Assembly: GCA_025266875.1 (NCBI GenBank)
Contig: JALLLT010000028.1
Span: 186,001 to 250,000 of the forward strand
Length of the DNA stretch: 64,000 bases
Direction: 5' to 3'
From: Fennellomyces sp. T-0311
Taxonomy: Eukaryota > Mucoromycota > Mucoromycetes > Mucorales > Lichtheimiaceae
Part shown: positions 37,676-51,000 of the stretch, piece by piece
How positions within the stretch are numbered: the first letter of the stretch is position 1
How the letters are laid out: the number at the start of each line of letters is the position of its first letter
Notes under the pieces: model-generated
Told to the model about the DNA's origin: nothing
Database searches by the model: none
Seen by the model: only the letters and a program-made list of their open reading frames with translations
Made by a program: the position numbers and the translations under genes

Positions 37676-39568
37676 AGCTCCATGAAAAAAAAAAAAACTT
37701 TTTGATATGCTCTCCTGTTTCTCGGTAATGCAAGGATGACCTAAACAATGAATCGGATTTTTTTTGGTGTGCTTCTCGTTGGCATTCCACCTTACGTAAA
37801 TGATGAAGTAATACAGGTTTTCTTATATGCACGTGTGTGCATGGACTCCATACAACGTCTTACTAAAATACATCAGTGCCAACTAAATCTTATCTGCCCG
37901 GATATGTATACAGTTATTTGAGACACGGCAATATCCAGCTTCAAAGGTTCACCGAAAGATCTTACAAATTCAAAAAAGTAAGGTTGCGTGGGAAATGGTT
38001 TAAGCATGAAATATGTGATGCATTAATGACAGTAAAATGATTTTCAAATCCTGTGCTTTTTCGAGTATGAAGGTGGGAATCGATAATGGGATCAACAAGA
38101 AACTTGTCACATCTTTAATTGCCGTGCATAATGCAGGGCACTGGACCAAGTAGCACCTCGATCATTGGCAAAGGAATACCGATTTTTGCTGTTCTCCTCA
38201 CTCTTATGCTCTCGCTTTTCATTTGTGAAGTAGCCAAACTAGTTTATCACTATTACTCCTACATAAAGCTGAGCAACGTGTACATTTGTCGGAAATTTAG
38301 GCTTAAAACACGCTACCAAAAATGAGCGTCTCTAAACTCCCTTCCGCTCCTTATCTCTCTTTCAGGAAAGTACGATCTGCACGTAACGAGAAGCTTTATA
38401 TCAAATTTAAACGATTCATTGTTTGATCAAATAAACTCAACAATACTGCCAAGCTGTTTGCGCTTTACCTCTTTTTCCGCGCCCCGCAATTGCAACTGCT
38501 GTGAAGACTGCTTTCAGGTAAAAAAAAATAAAAAAAACGAAGGTAGAAAAAAAAGGCTGAATGTAGTAAGAATAACCCGTTCCTATATACAAAGCTGAAA
38601 AGGAGGGAAGGTCCCTCTTCTTTATTGTTGCGAACAAAGAACGGGACTAGGCCGCTGGTGCACCGTTTTACATCAACTTGGGCAAGGTACCCCTGCATTA
38701 TAAAGAGCTAGCATCGATCTGAAATGTGATGGATCCGTGTTTGACCTTACATATCGCAGGAAATTTACCCTTCCATTGCTGACAATATTGATGACGGGAT
38801 GCAACCAGAAAGTTTAACTGTAAGAATTTTGGGCCGAGCTCTTTGAAAAAAAGTAACATGCGACCCGTAACCCTAATCACGTTTTGGGAAGCAGTTCCAA
38901 TTTCGATATTCTAATACACGGCCACAGACGTGTATACTTGCACGGCATCGTAGGTAGATAAAGTTCACTTACGTACCCTGACATTTTCGTCACCGTGAAT
39001 TCTATATGGGTTTTAAGGGCTCTCCTTGTTCCTGAAACCCGGACATTTTGTCGATTGGGTAAGTGGAGAAAGCGGATAGGGAGCAAAAAAGCAAAACAAG
39101 GTCCCTAACCGCTAGATCGGAGGGAAACTTTTCTGTCGAGTTTTTGCCAAATGAATGCATCATGTAAGGAGACGTGCTTCCATGCGATAACCAACGGTAA
39201 CACGAGCTGCTTAATGACAAGGATTATACAGGCCCATATATGGCTTTTTAGATGAGAAGAAACTTTATTAAACTGATTTCCACGGGGTGTCGTTGGACGA
39301 TACAAAGATACGAAGCATCGACAAAAAAAAGTCGGATGCGAGGGGGAGCTCACGATGCGAGAATAGTTTGTTCTCGATTGATGTATCGCGATCTCATAAC
39401 TTTATCTGAGCAGTCTCCGCGTCGTTGTTACTTCTCAACTCGGCATTGAACCAAAATAAGCTACCCATACCTGTACATCCACGCATCCCTCCTGTCCTTC
39501 GTAATGTACAATTGCAGCCATGAAGCGCCTCATTTGAAATAGGAGGACAACATCAATGGATGGAAAAG

Positions 39569-39577
39569 TATATAAAG
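39569..39577 (+). promoter_or_regulatory. TATA box of the GATA-like factor gene
   Basis: TATATAAAG-type sequence about 50 bp before the ATG at 39624. Confidence 0.55.
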
Positions 39578-39623
39578 AGAGACCCCCTAGGTTCATTCGC
39601 ATGTCAAATTTTCTTGTTTCTCA

Positions 39624-41021
39624 ATGGATATCGCGGATCTGCTTTCACAACAGCCTGCCGATATACCATCCGATGGCAACAATGCAGATCAAACCATTCG
39701 TGACGACGAGCTGATGGCGTTATGGAACCGCAATCTTCACAGCTGCGGGTTCCACCTTAAGCCTGCGATCGGGCGCAGCAAATTGACAGACGCCATGCTC
39801 GAACACGACTCGATCAACAACCTACTTTTGAAAGAAACCCCTATCCACATTAAAGTCATTGGGCGTCACATGAACGGGTCATTCAGATGCCATATCGGCA
39901 TGGGCAAAGCGTCACGGCCCATTCGGTCAATCGAGCTGAACCAGCATATGCGTCTATTGGCAGTTTTCTTTCGACCCGACAAATCCAAAAACAGCTACGT
40001 GTCACCCACCTTCATTCTGTTCCCAACCTGGCTCTTGCACCTTTTTCGTTACACCCAGCATAACAATACACCCGGCCGCACCGATGTTCGCTTTTTGGAA
40101 AACGAAATGTTCGCTAAGGAGGATCATATTTACCGACTGAATCACGTAATCAACACATTATTCCGATTCAACGTGCATGCCATTGACACTGAAAAGTTAC
40201 GGGCGGCGCTCGAGTTGACAAACTATCTTTTTGACGTGGCTATGCTTGACCAGACACAGCTACCTCGCCCTGGGCAAGGTCAGCAGCCATATTTGTATGC
40301 TCGGCTGATGAAGCTTTTGAATTCGCCCAGACCGCCCAAATGCAAGCCCGTTTGTCACAATTGTAACACTAAACCTGCATCACGGCGCAAATTGTGCGTA
40401 GCCTGCTATCGATACCAGCTCAAGCATGGTGAGCCACGCCCGCTACGTCTTATCATTGCAAGCAGGCATACCTGCCGCGTGCCTCCTCTCCTCGCACCAC
40501 CGCCAGTGCCAACCGTGCTTTACGAGGACTCGGTTTATCCCAAAGGATGGTGCACGCGCGTGGACCAGGACCCAGTGTCAACCAAGGTGCGCAAGTCGTG
40601 TGCCAACTGTGGAATCCAGCACACGCATCAATGGTATCGCAATATATGCGGCTCGGGCCATTGGTGCGAGACTTGCAAGAGCTATTACCTGCGCCATAGC
40701 CGAGTTCGGCCACCGCAGTTATTTGTCAAGGCGGCCAAGCGCAAAGTGAATGTTCGCGCCCTCGTCAATTGGTCTTCGTTTGCACTCTCATCACCACCCA
40801 CGCCTGACAATCATTCACCTGACTTGGTAACCTCTCCCGATGTCGACTCGTCGTTGCCGTCGAGTGGACAGACAACACCTCTTCAAACACATCTCCATTA
40901 TACGACAGCGTCGGTGTCGACAGAATGCAGCAGTTCCAGTAGTAATGATGTCATTGTATATTATCACCAACGCGACAGCCCACATTATTTGATCTCAGCA
41001 TCCAGGCAAGCGTTTCCATAG
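39624..41021 (+). CDS. GATA-like zinc-finger protein with two unequal fingers
   Basis: A single exon encoding 465 aa. The second finger (Cys326, 329, 348, 351) has the C-x2-C-x18-C-x2-C spacing of fungal GATA factors, with THQWYR in place of the usual TPLWRR and CETCKSYYLRH in place of the CNACGLY helix start. The first finger (Cys244, 247, 258, 261) has a shortened loop of 10 residues, but its second half, CVACYRYQLKHG, also matches the GATA helix. The N-terminal 230 residues are folded-looking with no known domain. The C-terminus is Ser/Thr/Pro-rich like an activation region. It is probably a transcription factor; the changed loop of finger 1 argues against normal GATA binding by that finger. 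The lack of introns is unusual beside its neighbours. Confidence 0.8.
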   Translation: MDIADLLSQQPADIPSDGNNADQTIRDDELMALWNRNLHSCGFHLKPAIGRSKLTDAMLEHDSINNLLLKETPIHIKVIGRHMNGSFRCHIGMGKASRPIRSIELNQHMRLLAVFFRPDKSKNSYVSPTFILFPTWLLHLFRYTQHNNTPGRTDVRFLENEMFAKEDHIYRLNHVINTLFRFNVHAIDTEKLRAALELTNYLFDVAMLDQTQLPRPGQGQQPYLYARLMKLLNSPRPPKCKPVCHNCNTKPASRRKLCVACYRYQLKHGEPRPLRLIIASRHTCRVPPLLAPPPVPTVLYEDSVYPKGWCTRVDQDPVSTKVRKSCANCGIQHTHQWYRNICGSGHWCETCKSYYLRHSRVRPPQLFVKAAKRKVNVRALVNWSSFALSSPPTPDNHSPDLVTSPDVDSSLPSSGQTTPLQTHLHYTTASVSTECSSSSSNDVIVYYHQRDSPHYLISASRQAFP

Positions 41022-42449
41022 CTACAGCCACAGAAGTAGGATATACAGCCCTTTTACATTCCTTTTTTCGAGATTATCATGCATAACTATAGAATTATAG
41101 ACAGCTAGCCATACATATATACTTTTCCACTGCACTATGTTTCGTATTATTATACCTATGTTCCTTCCCTTCCTTCCTTTGGAATGCATATGTATACGTA
41201 TTGCTCCACTATTTAAAGTAAAGATTTACTTTGTTAAAGGTTCTCTCTTATAAAGCGCAGATTGCTTACTCCATCACCCTTCTCCTCATAGGTAAGAGCG
41301 TTTGTCATATTTCTACTGTGATTGCATCTCGTGAACAATTAGAAGCTTTTGTGATTGGACACTCACTGCAGGATTTTGCGGCGCAATCTCGTATGGAATT
41401 CTATCTTCGTCATCACCTGCTATTACAAAGGTGGCGAATCCAAAGTTTTTGTTGGTAAAGTTGCTTCCACAAGTCTCTTAGCTCTTAATGGCTACACATA
41501 TTTTTGTTAAAATCATATACGTATATTACTTTACGAGTCAATACCATGTAGCACGCATCATCTGCAGTACAGTCTTAGCCTAATTACCTTTAATTATGCT
41601 TTCCATGGCAAGTGCTGCTTATTTTTGATGAATCAAATGCTGCAGGTACGTACAGAAAATATTTTTCTCCTTTTGAAAAAAGTTACTGCATATACCAAAT
41701 GTCATGGAGCAACGGATTTATGGGATCATCGCTCTTCAGTTACTGCGTGTGGAACAAGGCGAAAGCAGCATTTTCTACTTAATCACAAAGCAAAAGTTAT
41801 TGCGGCTTTTTCATGTCAATGGACCAATATCAAAAGAGGATTACCATTTCCTTCGTTTTCATTATGTTTGTGATACAGCGGTTAGGAGAACATGATCTTC
41901 ATGCGTAGACTGATAAAATAACATGCAGAAACACACTAAAAGCTAATACTTATGATACATACATATTGATTCGCGTACATACATTTCAAAATTCCGTACA
42001 CAATTGATACATGTCATATGCATGGGTTTAATTAACCTGATGCAGGCATTTTGTAGAAAGAAGAACTTAATATTAAAGTCATGCGGCGTATATTCTATAT
42101 TTATCATAATGTGCGAGCCACGTTGATTAACCTTTGGTATCGTCAAACTTAATTGAACTGGTAACATATTTGGGAAAGTAAATCGGTCTAGTAGAAAGGC
42201 GCCGCACCGCTAATGCTTTTCTGATTCACATAAGGCAAACCATTACTCCTTTCACTGGGTTTCACGGACCCTGGCGATCATCACTGATGTAACCAAGGAG
42301 AGAGAAGGAAAATATATAATAAATTAAAATGAATTATTGTAAGGGGTTGCTGTGATTCATACACTATTTTTTTTGTAGAATCAAATATATAGATTGTGAC
42401 GAACGAAAGGGAATTTGGGGATTTACATATATATACTAAGTACTATTTT
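41022..42449. other. Intergenic region, nothing recognised
   Basis: About 1.4 kb between convergent genes. Frames are short and motif-free. The last part is the 3' flank of the G-alpha 1 gene. Confidence 0.6.
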
Positions 42450-43735
42450 TTATAAGAGGCCAACGTCTCTCAAGTTGTTTTGAATAATGATATCATTGAC
42501 AGCAGCCATAACGAATTTGATCTGTTTGGTATCTGTGGCGCATGTGAAATGGGTATAGATTTGCTTCGTGTCGGATTGGTTTAATGACACGAACCGGTTG
42601 AGAATATACTCACTTGATGAATCATAGTCGTTTGGTCCTAATAAGGGAGTTAGCCATCATTCTAAGATGCCAAAATAATAAAATCAAGTTTACCTTTATA
42701 GTCGGGGAAACTCTCAACCAGCGGATGTTTCGGCAATTTTTCCTTGAATATATCAATCTTGTTGAGGAACAGAATGATGGATGTTTTGACGAACCATCGC
42801 GAATTGCAGATTGAATCAAACAGTGTCAGTGCTTCTTGCATTCGATTCTAAGTACAATGATTGAGAGCGTGTTTTTTTTCCTCCAACGATCGACAACATA
42901 CCACCGTCTCGTCTTCAATTAAAACTTGATCGTATTCTGAGATGGCTACCAAGAAGATGATGGCCGTGACACTTTCGAAGCAATGGATCCATTTTTTACG
43001 CTCTGATCGTTGTCCTCCCACATCAAACATTCGATATGTCAAATCTCCAATGACAAATGTTGTCTCTGTGATACCAGTTGTCTTGACACGCGAGCGCAAT
43101 ACGTCTTGATCCGTCGGTACGTAGCTGGGATCACCAATTCGATCTACCGAATCAAAGTAGCTAAACCACGACCCATTAGTAAAGTATATCAAGGAACACG
43201 GTCATGCTAACAGCTTACTATTTTGCAGAATCATTCAATTGATATTCGCGACTTCGGTCAAAGACGTTCTGAAGATTTGGATCCTTCCATAATATGCGGA
43301 CAGCTTGTGTCACCTCTGGCGGCAATGAATCGCGTTCGATCTGTGGAGGCATCTCCAGAATAACCGTGGCATGTTTTTGGTTTTCACTGTTTGTAAATGA
43401 AACACCCATATCGTCCATGGCTTCCAAAATGACACGCATTGACTGGACCGTGTTTGAAAAAATGATTTCTTTGAATGCTTCTCGTTCATCGAGCGAATAT
43501 CCATCGTCGTGAATCAGTTTCATTTGCTTCAAAATGGTCGACTTGCCCGATTCACCGGCACCTTATGGTTGCTTAGTTTCATGACAACATATGGAATTAA
43601 GGCTATGCTAGACATACCCAACAGTAACATTTTAACTTCATTGCGCAGGTTCAGCTTATCGCGCTTGATCTGATTTTCGATTTCTTCGTTGCGGGCTTTA
43701 CCCTCTTGTGTCTCTGCAGATTGACAGCAACCCAT
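42450..43735 (-). CDS. GPA1: Heterotrimeric G-protein alpha subunit 1
   Basis: Five exons: complement of 42450-42637, 42694-42847, 42902-43160, 43219-43561 and 43618-43735, giving 353 aa. It couples seven-helix receptors to effectors. All five guanine-binding motifs are intact: [18 protein letters not shown] (with the switch I Arg and Thr), [20 protein letters not shown] and TCATDT. MGCCQS at the N-terminus is an N-myristoylation site with neighbouring cysteines for palmitoylation, so the protein is held at the plasma membrane. The C-terminus, NLRDVGLL, lacks the cysteine four from the end that pertussis toxin modifies in Gi proteins. Four intron positions (after LLLG, in the SAKYY codon, before NRM and after DYKG) are shared with G-alpha 2 in this window, so the two come from one intron-rich ancestor. 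Confidence 0.95.
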
Positions 43736-44324
43736 AATTGAAGATACGTTATGGAAAGGAGAGAACAAAAAAGAAAGAAAACAAAGTGTGTCAAGATAGA
43801 ATACTTTTGCCTTGTTTTGGGAAGGGGGGACTGTAGGGAGGTGTAGAAAAGGGAGCACGGCTACTAGAGGAGGGATGAATGCGAGTTTTTTTTTTTTTTT
43901 GCGATATTCCCCCGAAACCTATAGCCCATGTCAAACCGTCCCCTTTCGCAGAAGGGGCAGCCGATATCGGTGGTTGCTTGACTTGGGCGAAAAAGTAAGC
44001 CCCTATTTTTTTTTTTTAGCTTTGTCCAACAATGAGTTCCTCGTGTAGGAGCAATATATAAAAAGAAAACGCGAAACTTTTTTTTTCCTAGCGAATGGCT
44101 GTACAATTACATAGATGCGCTCGTTTAAAAAGCAGATGGCCATGAAAGGCGGTAGAATAGTGATATGAGATAGGAGGGACTGCAAGCAGTAATACAGTCA
44201 TGTAAAGTAAAAAAAAAAGATAGATATCCGAGGAAACGGGCATGCATGCAAACATATTACGTTAAAGTTTTGATCCCGTAACTGAATATACATGTTCATA
44301 CTTGTACATCGCATCACATGCTTG
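43736..44324. other. Intergenic region, 5' of G-alpha 1 and 3' of BRO1
   Basis: About 590 bp with long T/A runs near 43884-44021 and 44082. No gene is seen. The part near 43736 is the probable promoter and leader of G-alpha 1. Confidence 0.6.
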
Positions 44325-47300
44325 CTAGTCCAACAACGATCCATTCCTGCCTTGCTGCCAGTATGGGTTTTGTTGTTGGGGTTGCTGCCCCGGTGACGCA
44401 TATGCTTGCTGTTGCCCAGACGCTCCATATGGCTGTTGTCCTGGCCCGCCGTACGGCTGTGGAGCTTGCCCATACGTACCTGGAGGAGCGGGAGGGGCAG
44501 GACCGACCGTGCTTCCTGGGGCTTGGTATGCATAAGGTTGCTGTGCTGGGCTCCTGTAGTAGTTGTCGCCGTAATTCGGCGCGGCATTGTATGAGTACGA
44601 TTGTTGTTGCGGTTGCTGGGGCGGGTATGACACAGGTGCCGAGGAGGTGAATTGAGGTTGCATTTGCTGCTGTGGTGGTTTGGGTGGCAGCATTGGTGGC
44701 TGTTGCTGCTGTTGATATGAGGTATTGTAAGGTTGATATGGTATATTCGATGGCGGAGGAGGCCCTTGGGATTGTGCATACGGCTGCTGGAATCCGCTAG
44801 CAGTCGTAGGAGTAGGAGGCTGGCCATATGACTGGTAAGAAGTTGGTGCGTTGAAAGCGGGTGGGTTGGCAGCGCTGGATGTGCTCAATGACATGAGGCG
44901 TGCTTGGTTGGTCAACTGGGCCATGTTGTCAGATTCCATACTGGGAGCTGATGGACCGTAGCTGTCAATCTTCTTCTTCAGCAATTCTTGTTCGCGCACG
45001 CTCTGCTCGCTCTCCAGCTTTTCAGCCAACTGCCGTCTCTCCTGATCCCGTTCTTGAACAAACCGCTGCACGTTTCCACAGAGCGACTCAATGACATCCA
45101 TTGCATTGGAGTAGAACTGAACTCCTTTGCTATTGTGCCACATGTTAAATGTAGCCTGTCATAAACAAGAGAATGAATACCACTTACTTCAGATCCTCCT
45201 TGATCTTGAAATACTCGGTGAACGCAGTGTTGAACCGGGCAATGACGGCCTGGCGTCGCTGGTCAACTTGGGTATAGCGCTTCTGCAGCTTTTCGGCGTC
45301 CTTATCTTCCACTAGTGCCTTAAATGCATCTGTAAGTTCACGGATGATCTGCTGCTGCTGCTGGATGGTTGCAGATATTCTGTGCTGATACGGCTTGTAC
45401 TTTTCCAGTTCGGCTGTGAAGATCTGCTGCTCGACGTTGGATGTTTTCTTGTTCAAGATGAGCACGTTTGAGATATCATCATCCATGGCTCTCTGCCTGA
45501 GATCGTTGAGTGTCTCCTTACGCTCGCTCTCAATGTTACGCAGCTTCTCCAACGTTGATTCAACCTTCTTGACTTTAGCCTTCATGTCGCCGCTGGCAGC
45601 TGATCCCATATCCAAATCAAGCAAGCTTTCGGCCGCATTCTGAGAAGAAACAAACGCTGCCGATGCGCTTTCAGTAAACGCTCTCTCCAAATCACTACTC
45701 TTGCTGCCCTTTTTCAGGATGTCGATATCCTTGGAAACAGTGTCGCGTCGGCGCAAGATGTCATCATCTGACTTGGACGCCTGCTCAAGCGTCTGACGGT
45801 GGTTTTTGATGTCGCGTCGGAAATCGCCAGCAATTTGAGCAGAAGGTTGTTGTGTCCACAGATCACTAAACTTAACCTACATCATAAAGGAGGGACAAAA
45901 GGAGTTGTTTAGCGTAAAAAAACAAGAATTCACGTGGGCCTTGAAAGTATACCCGCATTTTCTCGCACTCATGCATCTCCTGATCCAAGCCAAGTGTCGC
46001 GTTATCCAGTTTTTGAATTGCGTGCCGCTTGAACCCTTCCAGGGTTTGCACAATCTCCTGAATAGATGTACGTGTAGCTGATTCTTCAATCGCGATTTCA
46101 TCTGACCAAGTCTTGACGTCCTTGGGCACAGATATCAATTCATCCAACGACTGATCTTCCTGCTTTCGGAACTTGTCCAGCGAGCCTGGCAGATTCATGT
46201 ACTCCAAAGACGTCTTCAATTCGGCCTCGGCTAGTTCACACCGTTCCGATTCGGTTCTGAGCAGTTTAGCTTTTTCCTCCGAGTACATGGAGGCACTCTC
46301 GTGAACGCTCAAGGGCACCAATCGCGCAAAGATATCCGGGCCAATTACCTTGCCAATATCATTTTGGCTGTACAACTCTGACATCGGGATGGACTTGACT
46401 GCCTTTAAGCGATCGATCGGAGTCAGGATGGATTCTTGAGGAACGGTGTCGTGGTAGATCATATCATTGTCGCGCGTAGCTGCCGCACCTTTTTCCTTGG
46501 ACGTTGCAGCCATGGACTTGGCCAGTTCTTGCATGACGATGCCACCATCGGCAGGTATGGTGCCGTTGGCATGGTTACTGGATTGGATCTGGTTGATCAA
46601 GGTTGTTGCCAGTTTCCCACTGGCCTCCTTGGCAGCGCCTTCGGATGCTAGGAGACGAGCCACCTGTTCACCAAACTGCTTTTCGGATTCACAAAAGACG
46701 GCCTTGTGTTGCTGAGCCAGTGCCTGATAATACTTGTGCTTGACTTGACAAAGCGTCACCCAGGCCTTTTCAACGCCCACACCACGTGCCACAGCATCTT
46801 GCATCGCATCCACTAGGTTGCCATAGACCCACACAGCATGGCTTGCCAGTTTTGCGACCAATCCATCGCGTTTCTTTTCGCGTATGGAGCTTTCCAAAAA
46901 GCATTCGTGAGCTTGTGCCAACATGAGGTCGCATAGCATCTTGACTGTCTCACGGCTCAAATCTTGTGACGGAGCGTGCAGAAAATTATCGTTGATGTAC
47001 TGAAATATGCCCGCGGCTGCTTGGAAGAAATGAAACGTCTTTTTGCGTCCTTCAGCTTCGGCTCGGTTTTGTGACGCTGCGATCGCAGACAATGTCGCTC
47101 CAATGTTAAATAGAATGCTTGCTTTTTCGTATGCCAGCGAGTATTGAGCAATCGCACGACCGTCAAACGCATCGTACCTAAGCTTTGGTGATCAGCGCTA
47201 TCGTTGGCGACTATAGTTATATGGCTCACCAATTGAATAAAACTTTCACATTGCGTTCATCGACAGGGAATCGGAGGTCAAGAAGTTCAAGTTGTCCAAA

Positions 47301-47510
47301 GTAACGATATAGTAAGTCTCGTCCAGTTAGATCTTTGCCGGCGCCACGCGTGTCTTGGCGGAGACGATTAAGCGTATAGGCTTCTTCGCTGTATTTTTCT
47401 GGGTCCTCCTGATAGACATGAGCGATGTAGTGCTTGAGTGGGTATGTCCAGTCGACGTCTGTGGTCCTTTTAAACGGCACGCTGAGAAATGGGATTTGCG
47501 ATTGTGCCAT
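44325..47510 (-). CDS. BRO1: BRO1/ALIX-family ESCRT-associated protein
   Basis: Four exons: complement of 44325-45129, 45188-45876, 45953-47177 and 47230-47510, giving 999 aa. The N-terminal ~390 residues are a BRO1 domain (starting FLSVPFKRTTDVDW; later YDAFDGRAIAQYSLAYEKAS), which binds the ESCRT-III subunit Snf7. The middle third is helical, the V domain that in yeast Bro1 and ALIX binds ubiquitin and YPxL motifs. The last ~230 residues are Pro/Gln/Tyr-rich with a PMLPPKPP core and many QPYG-like units. The protein sorts ubiquitinated cargo at endosomes and recruits the deubiquitinase Doa4 in yeast. The paralogue Rim20/PalA shares the first two parts; the long Pro/Gln tail and length favour Bro1. 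The start is 498 bp from that of the helicase gene, in the opposite direction. Confidence 0.92.
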
Positions 47511-48008
47511 TGTTGTTGGTTAAACAGAAGGAAGCCTTGGCATGAACATATCATAACTGCAACTTTCCTTCCAAACTCAGTCGGGCCGAAGTCCAAAATG
47601 GAAATGGCCAAAGCTATTGGATAGAGTGCTTCCACTTGGCTTTGTAGTTAGTATGCGGTTACGCTTCTGGATGCTTCGCATACTCAGAGCATTGTCGTTA
47701 AACTCGGTCACACTCTACTGAAATGTAAGATGCAGTACAGTGTTTGGAATCTAGCAAGTTTAAAGCGAATTGGGTGGATTAGTGGTTTAACTAAAGTATT
47801 AGCTGTATGCAACGACAGCCAAGGTAGTAGCCACCTTACTACACAATGTGATCTGATGACACACCAGCTTCTTTATGACTTGAACCGAAAGTTAGTCAAA
47901 GATGACAAGGGAGAAATGTGTCAAAGCCAGCCAGCAACCACCGGTACACAAGCTCGTGGATGAGAGCAAAGCACGCAAATAAAATTAATTCTTTCTTTTG
48001 CCTACATA
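47511..48008. promoter_or_regulatory. Divergent promoter region of BRO1 and the DHX34-like gene
   Basis: 498 bp between two divergent starts. No clear TATA box. Short frames inside it are not supported as genes. Confidence 0.45.
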
Positions 48009-51000
48009 ATGTCACGGAAACGAAAGCAACACATTCCTGAAGAACGCTATGACGTTGATGGAACCTTGATCAAAAACGAAGCAGCATTCAAAAAATCGTG
48101 GAATCTTGGCGACATTGTATGTTCATTTAACATAAACAACGGACCGTCCTCATTCACTCCCACAGTTACGCGATCCAGCAGCCAAATCGCGCGCCATCAA
48201 AGAGGCTCAAGCATATATCAAGGGCAATCGTGGCAAGCTCAATCTGCAAAACGACACTTGGAGCACGGAGACGGACGAGATATTCTTTTCTCGCCAGAAA
48301 AAGGGTCTCGTTGCATGGATGATGCCACGTGGATCCCCCATCTATTACGAGTTTGAAGGTGTTACTGTTTTCTACTGCTTACTTTTATGCGCTAACCAAA
48401 AGGCTACGCTGTAGGCTTTTATCTCAAGCTGAAGGAAAGCTTGCAGGCCGAGCATCCAAAGTCAGTGCAAAAGTTTGAGCAGTTGCGGCTTGAAGGTGAA
48501 TTGCTTCGACACACGCTTGTCCTTTTCAACGACTTTCAGCAGAAAAAGACAGCTCAGCTTAAAGAGAAGCTGGAAGCTTATCGTGCTGAGCTTCCGATCA
48601 CTCCGTACGCAAACGCTATACTGCATACACTCGCGCAGCACCGTGTCTTGTTGATTGCAGGAGACACGGGCTGTGGCAAATCTACCCAAGTACCACAAAT
48701 CCTCATGAACGCTGGGTACCGCAAAATCGCATGTACTCAACCGCGCCGTATTGCCTGCTCGTCCCTGGCGCGCCGCGTGAGCTACGAAACACAAAACGAG
48801 TTTGGATCACAAATTGCGTACCAAGTTCGATTCGAAGGCACCCAGACGAAGCGCACCCGTATACTATTCCTCACTGAAGGTCTGCTCCTTCGACAATATG
48901 CTGCTGACCCGCTGCTGTCAATGTACGATGTGATTATTGTAGACGAAGTACACGAACGTCACATGATGAGCGATTTTTTGCTTGCGCTGCTAAAACGTTT
49001 GCTCAAAGTGCGTCAAGATCTCTATGTCGTGTTGATGTCTGCCACCATCAATGCCGAGCTGTTTGCGCAGTATTTTGACGCTCCTACGCTCAACGTACCT
49101 GGTCGGATGTATACAGTCAAGACTCATTATTGGCAACAAGGTCAGGACGACAAAAATCTCACCAATGAGGCAGCATACGCTCGACGCCAATCTGCCATTA
49201 TCAAAGAATCCGTGCCCAGTCGACCGGAACGTATCAATCCTTCGCCGTACTTGAAAGTTCTTGAATACATCGACCAGTCTGTCCCCATCACAGAGCGTGG
49301 CGACTTGCTGATATTCATGTCCGGTATCAACGAGATCACGGCACTGGCGGATGCGTTAAAAGAGTATGCCGAACATAGCAAGAAATGGATCATTTTGATG
49401 CTGCACTCGTCTCTCGCCGTGGATGACCAAGAAAAGGTATTCGATACACCCCCGGAAGGTGTGCGAAAGTGTATTGTGAGCTCGAATATTGCCGAGACGA
49501 GTTTGACTATTGATGGGATTCGGTTTGTCGTTGATTCGGGTAAGGTCAAGGAACTCAGTCATGATGCCATGTCCAACATGAGCAAGTTGTCCGAGTTTTG
49601 GATATCCAAGGCAAGTGCAACGCAACGCGCAGGTCGAAGTGGTCGAACGGGTCCTGGAGAATGTTTTCGTTTGTATTCCGAGAACGAGTTTAATCATATG
49701 AATGATTTCGCCGTGCCGGAAATCCAACGTGCTCCACTCGAGCCTTTGTTGCTACAAATCAAAGCGCTTGAGCTCGGAAATCCACGAACATTTGATTATG
49801 TCGAGGTGTGTTTTCCAGGTTTCTTGTTTGGCATCGGTTATTCATGATGTTATCCTCTGAATAGATGCCATCTGCAGATGCGATTAATGCATCCATGGAA
49901 TTCCTACAGAACTTGGGTGCGGTGGACCACGCCGAGAATATTATGGGCCTCGGCACTGTCTTGGCGAATCTTCCTGTGGATGCCATTATTGGCAAAATGC
50001 TGCTAATGGCTACGGTAACGCATTGTATCCATCAGCAACTCTTTATACTTATGGAGCATTTAGGTATTCAATCTAGTGGATCCAGTGATTACTATCGCAG
50101 CTAGTATGAGCGTCCAATCTCCGTTTACACGTTTGTCTCCCGATGCACATGGTGATATTATCAGAAACAGAAGGACCTTGGACTCGGAACACGGTGATCC
50201 ATTTACGTTGTTGAACCTATGGCAGCAGTGGTTGAATGCGAAAGCTGATCGCAAAGTAACATCGAAAAACTGGTGTCGCAGACATGGTGTGGAAGAACAA
50301 CGCTTGTATGAGGTACTCTCCTCTCAACACATAATGAGCAATACCAAGGAATTAACGATATATGAAAGATCGCCAAAATGAGACGACAGTTTGAAAAGGT
50401 TTTGAACGACTTCCAACCTGGCCTCTTGGACATGCTCAAAGATCAGGACTCGGATGACGAGGTAGGTCTTTTTTACATATGATATAGCATCTATAGTTGA
50501 CCAGAAAAAAATAGAAAGAGCATCAGTCAAAACGAGACCAACTTCGACGGGAAAAGTATGAGCAGAGATCCAGTAAAAGGCGACGAGTACTTGCTATAGA
50601 ATATGAAGGGCAAGAGGATTGGCAAGGTAGCTTCCTTTTTCTTTCTGAAGAGCTGTGAACAGCAATCTAATGACAGGTTGAATAGAGGAAGGACACGATA
50701 TTCGCGACCTGGAGTTTAGCATGGCAAACAATATCAAAAACTTGGTTTCCAGGGCAACCGCACTTGACAAACGTGATATAAACCTGATCAAGCTGATTAT
50801 TTGCTCAGCACTCTACCCTCAGCTTGCCATTGGCGATGTACACAACCCTTATCGCAAAAGTAACGAAATTGTCTTTCACACACCGGGTATTCTATCGAAG
50901 CATATGTGATTTTGAGAGCAAAGGTGCGCTGATGGTCCTTCTTTTATAGTGAAAGCCTTTTTATCAATCCATCCAAGCAGTGTTATTGCAGCTCATGCGG

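Larger units (their letters stand above)
33547..39568. other. 6-kb gene-poor region with old repeats
   Basis: No frame in this AT-rich stretch has a recognisable motif, and no set of splice sites joins frames into a plausible protein. A diverged duplication (about 34741-35210 and 37196-37675) is listed separately. The region probably consists of decayed repeat or transposon sequence. Confidence 0.55.
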
